Positions 4,425 to 9,312 of a DNA stretch of 9,312 nucleotides are shown piece by piece. The notes under the pieces were generated by a model. The model saw only the letters and a list, made by a program, of their open reading frames with translations, was not told the DNA's origin and searched no databases. Origin of the DNA: JAVZOV01 sp049976445. GTDB lineage: Archaea; Thermoproteota; Thermoprotei; Gearchaeales; WAQG01. A program made the position numbers and the translations under genes. The stretch's first letter is position 1, and the number at the start of each line of letters is the position of its first letter. Location: the NCBI GenBank assembly GCA_049976445.1, contig JBMFIF010000063.1:1-9312 (forward strand). The letters are read 5' to 3'.

Positions 4425-6623
4425 CTACATAAAACTTATTGGTGATGGTTTTGAAGCATACAACTGACGAGCTTTATTAACCCAATTAACATAATAATTC
4501 ACGATTTGTTCATTAATAGATGGTTTAATCTTGTTCATGGCTTCAATAAAGTGTTCCATTTTTACTATACTGACATTCATGTCTTCTCTTAAGGCTGAAA
4601 GTGCTGCCTCCCTTACTAATGCTTTTAGATCAGAACCAGTATAACCTTCAGTTCTCCTTGCAATTTCTTTCAAATCTACATCAGGTGCTAATGGTGTTTT
4701 CCTTGTGTATATTTGTAATATTTCGATCCTTTCTTCTACAGTGGGAGGATTAACAAGAATGATCCTGTCAAATCTTCCAGGTCTTAAGAGTGCAGGATCT
4801 ACGAGATCAGGTCTGTTTGTGGCTGCAAGCACAAAAACATAACCTCCATTTCTAAATCCATCCATTTCGGTAAGCAATTGACTTAAAACTCTCTCACTTA
4901 CACCCTCATCAGTATTTACTCCTCTAAACGCTCCAATAGATTCCACTTCATCAAGAAACACAATACTGGGCGCCCCCATTCTAGCTTTTCTGAATACTTC
5001 TCTTATTGCCCTCTCTGATTCACCAACCCATTTACTATATATTTCTGGACCACTAATGGAAATAAAGTTAAGACCACTCTCAGTAGCTATGGCCTTAGCT
5101 AACATCGTCTTTCCTGTACCTGGGGCACCAACGAGCAGAATACCACGTGGTGGTTCTATACCCATTTTTTCATAAACCTGAGGATATTTAATAGGCCAGA
5201 TAAGAGATTCCTCAAGTTCTCTCTTGACAGATTTAAGACCACCTATATCACTCCATCTAACATTAGGCACCTCCACGTACACTTCACGCAATGCACTAGG
5301 TGTTATCGACTTCAAAGCATCCATAAAATCCTGATTCGTTACTACTGCTTTCTCAAGTATTTCTGCAGGAATGTGATCGAGTTTAAAATCAATTTGTGGG
5401 AAGATTCTTCTTATCGCTCTCATAGCGGCTTCTCTACAAAGTGCAGCTAAATCGGCTCCGACAAAACCATGAGCAATCTCTGCAATCCTCTCTAAATTCA
5501 CGTCAGGAGCTAAAGGCATTCCCCTTGTATGTATCTTTAGTATTTCTAAACGACCTTGTTTATTTGGCACTGGAAATTCTATCTCTCTATCAAATCTCCC
5601 AGGCCTTCTAAGAGCTGGGTCAATAGCGTTGATCATATTAGTGGCTCCTATCACAATAACATTACTTCTAGGTTCAAGACCATCCATAAGCGCTAGTAAT
5701 TGAGCCACAACTCTTTTCTCTACTTCACCAGTAACCTCGCTTCTTTTAGGAGCTAACGCATCAAGTTCATCGATGAAAATAATCGCTGGAGCGTGTTGTT
5801 TTGCAGTCTCAAATATTTCTCTTAATCTTGCCTCTGACTCGCCGTAAAATTTACTCATGATTTCAGGACCATTAACAGAAATGAAGAATGCGTCAGTTTC
5901 GCTTGCAATAGCCCTAGCTAATAAAGTCTTACCTGTGCCAGGGGGACCATAGAATAGTATACCTTTTGGTGGTTCTATACCCATCCTTTTGAATAATTCT
6001 GGGTATCTCAGTGGTAACTCTATCATCTCTCTAACCTTTTCTACAACCTCTGTTAACCCGCCTATATCCTCATAAGATATATGTATAGTTTTGCTTAGTA
6101 CACCGACTTTTCGCGTCATTACTATGTTTGTTTCTTCAGTCACTACCACTGGTCCTTTTGGTTTTGTAGATACTACCCTGAAATATTGTGACATTCCTGG
6201 TATTTGGAATATATCATTTTCAACGAACGGCCTTCCGATTATCTTCTTTTTAACGTATTCAGTTATCTGTTGTAATGCTTCTGGATCTAGAGGTTGTTGC
6301 GTAGCAATCTTTATCGAGATTGCTGGATTAACTACAGCAGGTCGAACTACAACCATTTCTCCTAAATTTACACCAGCATTCTTTCGTATTGTGTATTCGA
6401 TTCTAATTAAGCCTGAACCTTCATCCTCAGGATATGCCGGCAAGGCTATAACAACAGTCTTGCTTTTACCCTCAAGCTCTATGAAATCCCCACTATTTAT
6501 GTTAAGTCTTTCCATGTCTGCCCTTCCGATTCGTGCCCTCCCTTTGTATAAATCTCTTTGCTTAGCCTCCGCTACCCTAAGCATAATCTCTCTTTTCCCT
6601 TCAGTTAATTTTTCTTCAGACAT
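4425..6623 (-). CDS. cdc48: Cdc48/p97/VAT-type double AAA+ ATPase
   Basis: It unfolds or extracts protein substrates by threading them through a hexameric double ring using ATP. The 732 residues comprise an N-domain (about 1-180, double-psi barrel and four-stranded barrel regions, with RADMERLNINSGDFIEL typical of the family) and two AAA+ domains. D1 has Walker A GPPGTGKT (226-233), Walker B IIFIDE (281-286), Asn329 and arginine fingers Arg340/Arg343. D2 has Walker A GAPGTGKT (499-506), Walker B IVFLDE (554-559), Asn603 and Arg614/Arg617. Both rings look catalytically intact. Pore loops are SKFYGESE and SKWVGESE. The C-terminus SPISFM has no HbYX motif, the motif used by some homologues to dock on the 20S proteasome. 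ATG 6623 is the only start, since an in-frame TAG lies two codons upstream. It has its own TATA box and is followed without a gap by the winged-helix gene. Confidence 0.97.
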   Translation of the reverse strand: MSEEKLTEGKREIMLRVAEAKQRDLYKGRARIGRADMERLNINSGDFIELEGKSKTVVIALPAYPEDEGSGLIRIEYTIRKNAGVNLGEMVVVRPAVVNPAISIKIATQQPLDPEALQQITEYVKKKIIGRPFVENDIFQIPGMSQYFRVVSTKPKGPVVVTEETNIVMTRKVGVLSKTIHISYEDIGGLTEVVEKVREMIELPLRYPELFKRMGIEPPKGILFYGPPGTGKTLLARAIASETDAFFISVNGPEIMSKFYGESEARLREIFETAKQHAPAIIFIDELDALAPKRSEVTGEVEKRVVAQLLALMDGLEPRSNVIVIGATNMINAIDPALRRPGRFDREIEFPVPNKQGRLEILKIHTRGMPLAPDVNLERIAEIAHGFVGADLAALCREAAMRAIRRIFPQIDFKLDHIPAEILEKAVVTNQDFMDALKSITPSALREVYVEVPNVRWSDIGGLKSVKRELEESLIWPIKYPQVYEKMGIEPPRGILLVGAPGTGKTMLAKAIATESGLNFISISGPEIYSKWVGESERAIREVFRKARMGAPSIVFLDEVESIGAFRGVNTDEGVSERVLSQLLTEMDGFRNGGYVFVLAATNRPDLVDPALLRPGRFDRIILVNPPTVEERIEILQIYTRKTPLAPDVDLKEIARRTEGYTGSDLKALVREAALSALREDMNVSIVKMEHFIEAMNKIKPSINEQIVNYYVNWVNKARQLYASKPSPISFM

Positions 6624-6649
6624 AATCTAAATAAGAGCCTCCCAAATTC

Positions 6650-6656
6650 TATATAT
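6650..6656 (-). promoter_or_regulatory. TATA box of cdc48
   Basis: The minus strand reads TTTCATATATAGAA in the 37-bp gap after the aEF-1 beta gene, centred 30 bp before ATG 6623. This predicts an almost leaderless cdc48 transcript. GGGAGG (6643-6638) lies 14 nt from the ATG, rather far for a ribosome binding site, so it could serve only read-through transcripts. Confidence 0.5.
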
Positions 6657-6660
6657 GAAA

Positions 6661-6933
6661 TTAGTGCTCCAAAGATATAAACTCTACATCGACCTGTTCA
6701 ACACCCTGAATAGAGGAAATAGCCTCCTCCACCTTAGTAGTCCCTCCCTCGTAATTATCAGGCATTGAAATGTAAACATAAAGTGCATTAAGACCGAAAG
6801 CCACAGGTTTAATATCAAACGCTTTCACAGTAGTACCTATCGGTGCTCGCTTCTTAATCTCTTCTTTTAATCTCTCAAAGTCTACATCGATGTCGCTCGG
6901 TAAAACCCTGATCACAACTATAATACTTCCCAT
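6661..6933 (-). CDS. ef1b: translation elongation factor aEF-1 beta
   Basis: It is the guanine-nucleotide exchange factor that reloads aEF-1 alpha with GTP in translation elongation. The 90-residue protein matches the archaeal family in length and pattern: MGSIIVVIRVLPSDIDVDF at the start, a helix with LKEEIKKRAP, the loop VKAFDIKPVAFGLNALYVY, and the final helix and strand EEAISSIQGVEQVDVEFISLE. A ferredoxin-like alpha/beta fold is expected. The start is ATG 6933, since GGGGTGA (6945-6939) lies 5 nt upstream; the in-frame GTG 6942 overlaps that site and would add only three residues. It follows the zinc-ribbon gene with a 12-bp gap, a pairing seen in many archaea. Confidence 0.95.
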   Translation of the reverse strand: MGSIIVVIRVLPSDIDVDFERLKEEIKKRAPIGTTVKAFDIKPVAFGLNALYVYISMPDNYEGGTTKVEEAISSIQGVEQVDVEFISLEH

Positions 6934-6945
6934 ACCCCTCACCCC

Positions 6946-7143
6946 TTATGGTCCCTCAAATCCACATTTAATACACTTATATTTTATTGATAACTTTCTG
7001 CAATGACTACAACGCCATATGATTGTTTCGCCACAATTTGGACATATAAACTTTACACCCTTATCATACGGTGCTATAGGCCTCCCACAAGAAGTACATT
7101 TAGGCAACTCAATAACAAACGTTGTCTCACTAGTTGTCGCCAT
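6946..7143 (-). CDS. zinc-ribbon protein, COG2888/HVO_2753-like, putative translation-associated RNA-binding protein
   Basis: The 65-residue protein carries four CxxC knuckles: Cys16/19 (CTSC), 34/37 (CPNC), 45/48 (CSHC) and 57/60 (CIKC), enough for two zinc ions. The ending IKYKCIKCGFEGP is characteristic of the archaeal family annotated as Zn-ribbon RNA-binding protein involved in translation. Its exact biochemical role is not established to my knowledge. The stop codon is followed after 12 bp by aEF-1 beta, with which it is commonly linked. ATG 7143 is preceded by a TATA box about 34 bp upstream and by only weak Shine-Dalgarno complementarity (TTGAGC), so a very short leader is likely. Confidence 0.9.
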   Translation of the reverse strand: MATTSETTFVIELPKCTSCGRPIAPYDKGVKFICPNCGETIIWRCSHCRKLSIKYKCIKCGFEGP

Positions 7144-7173
7144 ATCTGCTCAAGTTAAATTCTACGAACTAAG

Positions 7174-7180
7174 ATTTATA
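7174..7180 (-). promoter_or_regulatory. TATA box of the zinc-ribbon / aEF-1 beta genes
   Basis: The minus strand reads GAGAAGTATAAATCTT; TATAAAT overlaps the stop codon of the upstream flavoprotein gene (TAA at 7178-7176). The predicted start near 7151 leaves a leader of about 8 nt, so the translation genes can be expressed independently of the flavoprotein. Confidence 0.5.
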
Positions 7181-8360
7181 CTTCTCTCTTTAATTTATAC
7201 AAACTCAACAAAAATCGAAACCACGTCAAATAAAAACGAGGATCTTTAATTAAATTCCTTAACAGACTACTCTGATAATCTTGATCACCATTAATAAATA
7301 CTGATGCCAAACCATTTCTAAATGCAACATCAGCTAACATGGATAAGATTTCATCAGGTAAACGATTAAGCATCCTTCTAATGAACAACATACTCCGCAT
7401 CTCTCTACTCAGCATTATCTTACAAATACATTCATAATCACTTAAACTCGCTAAACCACTTAACGCTAATGCAGCAATATTACCTGCAACACGCCCACAA
7501 CTAGTACCAAAAAGTATACCACCACCGGTCGTAGGTTTTACCTGCCCAGCAGCATCACCAACTACCATAACATTTTCATAAACCAGCCTATCCAACATAC
7601 CACCAGTTATCACAACACCAGGATAAATATCATGAACCTTTAAACTTTTAAAACCGAGTACCTTCTCCTCAAAAAACCTAAGAGCAGACCACACATTAGT
7701 TTTCCCAGCCAAACCCACTAACACCCTTTCATCACTTACAGGCGCCACCCACGCAAAAAAGCCAGGCGCTATTATCCTTGAAAAATGCATCTGAGCAACA
7801 TTAGGATTTATATTATCAACCCATATCAAATGCTGAGCAGCTGGCAATTTTCCATTAGGAGACCTATAACCATACTCACTGAGAAGTAAGGTAGCAGAAC
7901 CAGAAGAGGCAACAATAGCATATTTCCCTGAATATACACGTTCACCACTATTTGAACCAGCAATTACATCAACACCAGTATTGTTCATCCTTATTTTTCT
8001 AGCATTCCAACCTAAGTGTATTTCAACACCTTTTTGTAGAGCATCCTTTGCCAATAATTCCTCAAACTTCACCCTATCAAGAACCGCCGTTTGAGGCTCT
8101 TTAAAAATTACAGAAAAGCGTTTCCTATTATTAACATAAACCTCAACACCATTAAGCAAGTTCTCTATAGACTGTTCAGCAGGCTCACCTATAATTTTCA
8201 CACCTCTTAAACTCAACAAACCAGTACAATGCCGCGGCTTACCTATTTGCCTATGCTCTTCTAACACTACCACTCTAAGCCCAGCCTCAGCAGCCGTAAC
8301 CGCAGCCGAAAGACCAGCTGGACCAGCCCCAATAACCACCAAGTCCGCCTGCACGCTCAC
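7176..8360 (-). CDS. FAD-dependent oxidoreductase of the geranylgeranyl reductase family
   Basis: The family includes enzymes that saturate the isoprenoid chains of archaeal membrane lipids. An N-terminal dinucleotide-binding fold is seen (ADLVVIGAGPAGLSAA, with Glu at the end of the second strand, VVVLEEH), then KPRHCTGLL, which corresponds to the cysteine-containing active-site segment of the family. FFAWVAPVSDERVLVGLAG resembles the family's YxWxFP...GxG motif, and GDAAGQVKPTTGGGI is the second FAD-binding motif. The C-terminal 100 residues are helical and basic. I place the start at GTG 8360 (394 aa) because the TATA box at 8388-8396 predicts a transcript starting near 8366; ATG 8375 would add five residues but lie upstream of it, and GTG 8354 is also possible. 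It is the first gene of the minus-strand cluster. Whether the substrate is a lipid or another isoprenoid cannot be read from the sequence. Confidence 0.85.
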   Translation of the reverse strand: MSVQADLVVIGAGPAGLSAAVTAAEAGLRVVVLEEHRQIGKPRHCTGLLSLRGVKIIGEPAEQSIENLLNGVEVYVNNRKRFSVIFKEPQTAVLDRVKFEELLAKDALQKGVEIHLGWNARKIRMNNTGVDVIAGSNSGERVYSGKYAIVASSGSATLLLSEYGYRSPNGKLPAAQHLIWVDNINPNVAQMHFSRIIAPGFFAWVAPVSDERVLVGLAGKTNVWSALRFFEEKVLGFKSLKVHDIYPGVVITGGMLDRLVYENVMVVGDAAGQVKPTTGGGILFGTSCGRVAGNIAALALSGLASLSDYECICKIMLSREMRSMLFIRRMLNRLPDEILSMLADVAFRNGLASVFINGDQDYQSSLLRNLIKDPRFYLTWFRFLLSLYKLKREV

Positions 8361-8387
8361 AAAACAATAAGGCATTCACAACTCTAA

Positions 8388-8396
8388 AAATTTATC
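8388..8396 (-). promoter_or_regulatory. TATA box of the flavoprotein gene
   Basis: The minus strand reads ATGGGATAAATTTTTAG with core ATAAATTT centred near 8392. It is 17 bp from ATG 8375, too close, and 32 bp from GTG 8360, which fits a short leader. A competing element is the near-symmetric TTTAAATTAA at 8418-8427. Confidence 0.45.
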
Positions 8397-8417
8397 CCAT
8401 AACGTTTCCTCGTGAAG

Positions 8418-8427
8418 TTTAAATTAA
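8418..8427 (+). promoter_or_regulatory. TATA box of pth2 (leaderless transcript predicted)
   Basis: AGTTTAAATTAATC is centred at 8422, exactly 25 bp before GTG 8447. Transcription would begin at or next to the start codon, and no ribosome binding site is present. The element lies only about 30 bp from the divergent flavoprotein TATA box. Confidence 0.55.
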
Positions 8428-8446
8428 TCAAGTAGAATAAAGTAAT

Positions 8447-8827
8447 GTGGCACACAACCAAAAAATAGAAGAAGCTACATACAAACAAGTCATCATAGTT
8501 AGAGCTGATTTAAAAATGGGTAAAGGAAAATTAGCAGCGCAAGTAGCCCACGCAGCAGTACTCGCAGCAGAAATCTGCAGAAACACAAGACCATTCTGGC
8601 ACAAAGAATGGATGAACGAAGGTCAAAAAAAGATAGTCGTCAAAGTAAATAACCTTGATGAACTGCTTAAAATAAAAGAAACCGCTGAAGCAAAGGGATT
8701 ACCTACAGCCCTCATCCAAGACGCAGGATTAACACAACTAGAACCAGGAACAATTACAACACTTGGAATAGGACCAGCCCCAAAAGACTTACTCGACCCA
8801 ATCACCAGACACTTAAAACTACTATAG
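8447..8827 (+). CDS. pth2: peptidyl-tRNA hydrolase, Pth2 family
   Basis: It frees tRNA from peptidyl-tRNA released by stalled ribosomes. The 126 residues contain the family hallmarks: YKQVIIVRADLKMGKGKLAAQVAHAAV (12-38) with Lys28, Gln32 and His35, the central KKIVVKVNNLDELL, and the catalytic-site region LIQDAGLTQLEPGTITTLGIGP (89-110) with Asp92. The start is GTG 8447, because no other start codon precedes the conserved core and the TATA spacing predicts a leaderless message; this leaves an 11-residue polar N-terminal extension before Tyr12. An ATG at 8445 is out of frame. It is divergent from the flavoprotein gene and stands alone. Confidence 0.95.
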   Translation: MAHNQKIEEATYKQVIIVRADLKMGKGKLAAQVAHAAVLAAEICRNTRPFWHKEWMNEGQKKIVVKVNNLDELLKIKETAEAKGLPTALIQDAGLTQLEPGTITTLGIGPAPKDLLDPITRHLKLL

Positions 8828-8899
8828 CCTGTATCACCACTCCATTGTCATTCGTAATCACATCAAATTTAAGTTAAGGTATTTATAAAGAATGAAAAC

Positions 8900-8915
8900 C
8901 TCACTCTTTAGTGAG
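8900..8915 (+). repeat. short perfect hairpin
   Basis: CTCACT (8900-8905) and AGTGAG (8910-8915) form a 6-bp stem around the 4-nt loop CTTT. It lies about 75 bp beyond the pth2 stop and about 25 bp after a TATA-like element, so it could sit at the 5' end of a transcript or be an operator. No T-run follows it directly, so it is not a bacterial-type terminator. Confidence 0.4.
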
Positions 8916-8975
8916 AAAAGTCATATTTATTAACATGAAGACTCTTTTATGTCAATGAAAAAAGATACAATCTTC

Positions 8976-9004
8976 TTACATTAACGTTCTAACTTTACAT
9001 TAAC
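8976..9004 (+). repeat. direct repeat TTACATTAAC, two copies with 19-bp period
   Basis: Two identical 10-mers, 8976-8985 and 8995-9004, lie about 35-60 bp upstream of the glycosyltransferase TATA box. A period near two DNA turns would suit a regulator binding one face of the helix; chance recurrence in A+T-rich DNA is also possible. Confidence 0.35.
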
Positions 9005-9036
9005 AACCATGAACAATTTCATGAGGAGGTCTAAAG

Positions 9037-9043
9037 ATTTAAG
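9037..9043 (+). promoter_or_regulatory. TATA box of the glycosyltransferase gene
   Basis: CTAAAGATTTAAGTTA, core ATTTAAG, is centred 29 bp before ATG 9069, with the purine-rich CTAAAG in the BRE position. It predicts a transcript with almost no leader, agreeing with the lack of a ribosome binding site near the ATG. Confidence 0.5.
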
Positions 9044-9068
9044 TTATTAACATTTTTAGGTTTTGTGT

Positions 9069-9312
9069 ATGAGGAAGTTGATTTATGCTTCTAGTAATAT
9101 AGGTTATGGTCATGTTTCTAGAGATGTAGCCGTGGGTATGGTCTTAGATGAGATGGGGATAAAACCGGTTTTTGTTGGTGGCAAATCTATTCGCAAATTT
9201 GTTGAAAATTATGGTTTTAGATTTATCGAGTATTACGGTGAACCATTACTTACTATTGTAGGGGGTAAGGTTGTTGGAGTGTCCTTGTGGTATCTGAGAT
9301 ATTGGTTACGGT
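9069..9312 (+). CDS. GT28/MurG-like glycosyltransferase, N-terminal part (cut by window edge)
   Basis: The frame is open for 81 codons to the right edge. The protein starts MRKLIYASSNIGYGHVSRDV, with the Gly-rich loop GYGHVSR that opens GT-B fold transferases of the GT28 (MurG / MGT-like) type, then a second strand KPVFVGG and ENYGFRFIEY, as in the N-terminal acceptor-binding domain. Such enzymes move a sugar from a nucleotide donor to a lipid, a glycan or a small molecule; the donor-binding domain is outside the window, so neither donor nor acceptor can be inferred. ATG 9069 is preceded by a TATA box at the leaderless distance. GTG 9065 is out of frame. Confidence 0.78.
   Translation, partial: MRKLIYASSNIGYGHVSRDVAVGMVLDEMGIKPVFVGGKSIRKFVENYGFRFIEYYGEPLLTIVGGKVVGVSLWYLRYWLR

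Larger units (their letters stand above)
8828..9068. other. 241-bp spacer between pth2 and the glycosyltransferase gene
   Basis: No convincing gene is present; plus-strand reading frames here are of 7 to 13 codons. It holds a TATA-like TATTTATAAAG at 8880-8890 with no downstream gene at the expected distance, a 6-bp hairpin at 8900-8915, and two copies of TTACATTAAC (8976-8985 and 8995-9004, period 19). There are also two copies of TTATTAACAT (8927-8936 and 9044-9053) and the glycosyltransferase promoter. GAGGAGGT at 9022-9029 looks like a ribosome binding site but no start codon follows at a usable distance. Confidence 0.5.

Noticed and set aside
6091..6630. Long plus-strand frame of 179 codons
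   Set aside because: It is the antisense of the conserved cdc48 N-terminal region; no ribosome binding site or family match.
7019..7249. Plus-strand frame of 76 codons
   Set aside because: It is antisense to the zinc-ribbon gene and the flavoprotein 3' end; low complexity and no motifs.
8623..8805. Minus-strand frame of 60 codons
   Set aside because: It is antisense to the conserved Pth2 core.
9022..9064. GAGGAGGT at 9022-9029 as the ribosome binding site of the glycosyltransferase gene
   Set aside because: It lies about 40 nt before ATG 9069 and upstream of the better-placed TATA box, so it would not be in the message.
1..9312. CRISPR array, toxin-antitoxin pair or defence island
   Set aside because: No regularly spaced repeats of CRISPR size and no paired small toxin/antitoxin genes were seen; most genes are housekeeping.

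Overview
The window reads as a stretch of an archaeal chromosome, most likely from a thermophilic member of the Thermoproteota/TACK group. The signs are archaeal-only or archaeal-type genes (Alba-like protein, aEF-1 beta, the small COG2888-type zinc-ribbon protein, FEN-1 with a PCNA-binding tail, a two-ring Cdc48, Pth2), TATA-type promoters, and an aspartyl-tRNA synthetase whose motif 2 and 3 details look crenarchaeal. The genome is A+T-rich, while the tRNA stems are very G+C-rich, which fits a thermophile. I cannot name the species.

Layout. (1) 1-563, minus strand: the N-terminal half of a TnpB/IS605 OrfB-type protein that runs off the left edge; plus-strand reading frames here are antisense shadows. 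(2) 636-725, minus: tRNA-Asp(GTC) whose T loop is interrupted by a 17-nt archaeal intron with a bulge-helix-bulge fold. (3) 726-999: spacer holding the tRNA promoter, an orphan plus-strand TATA box followed by a short G+C-rich segment, and the promoter of the next operon. (4) 1000-3111, plus: a compact operon of a divergent Alba-like protein, a zinc-finger/degenerate-KH protein that appears to start at CTG, and aspS. (5) 3161-8360, minus: six co-directional genes, in transcription order a geranylgeranyl-reductase-type flavoprotein, a zinc-ribbon protein, aEF-1 beta, Cdc48, a small winged-helix-like protein and FEN-1. Internal TATA boxes precede the zinc-ribbon gene and cdc48. (6) 8447-8827, plus: Pth2, divergent from the flavoprotein and apparently leaderless. 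(7) 8828-9068: spacer with a hairpin, short repeats and TATA boxes. (8) 9069-9312, plus: the start of a GT28/MurG-like glycosyltransferase, cut by the right edge.

How the genes fit together. Most are housekeeping information-processing genes: tRNA-Asp and the enzyme that charges it lie about 1 kb apart on opposite strands; aEF-1 beta, the zinc-ribbon protein and Pth2 serve translation; FEN-1 serves replication and repair; Cdc48 serves protein unfolding. Promoter-proximal genes sit about 25-37 bp from a TATA box with little or no leader, whereas genes inside operons carry clear Shine-Dalgarno sequences (GGAGGTGA, AGGAGGT, AGGTGA, GGGGTGA). The window therefore shows two initiation styles and lets several start codons be corrected.

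The observations most worth a second look are the T-loop intron, the CTG start of the KH-like gene, the loss of nucleic-acid-binding residues in both the Alba-like and the KH-like protein upstream of aspS, and the tnpB-like gene just beyond the tRNA 3' end. I see no CRISPR array, no complete transposon and no convincing new multi-gene defence system.
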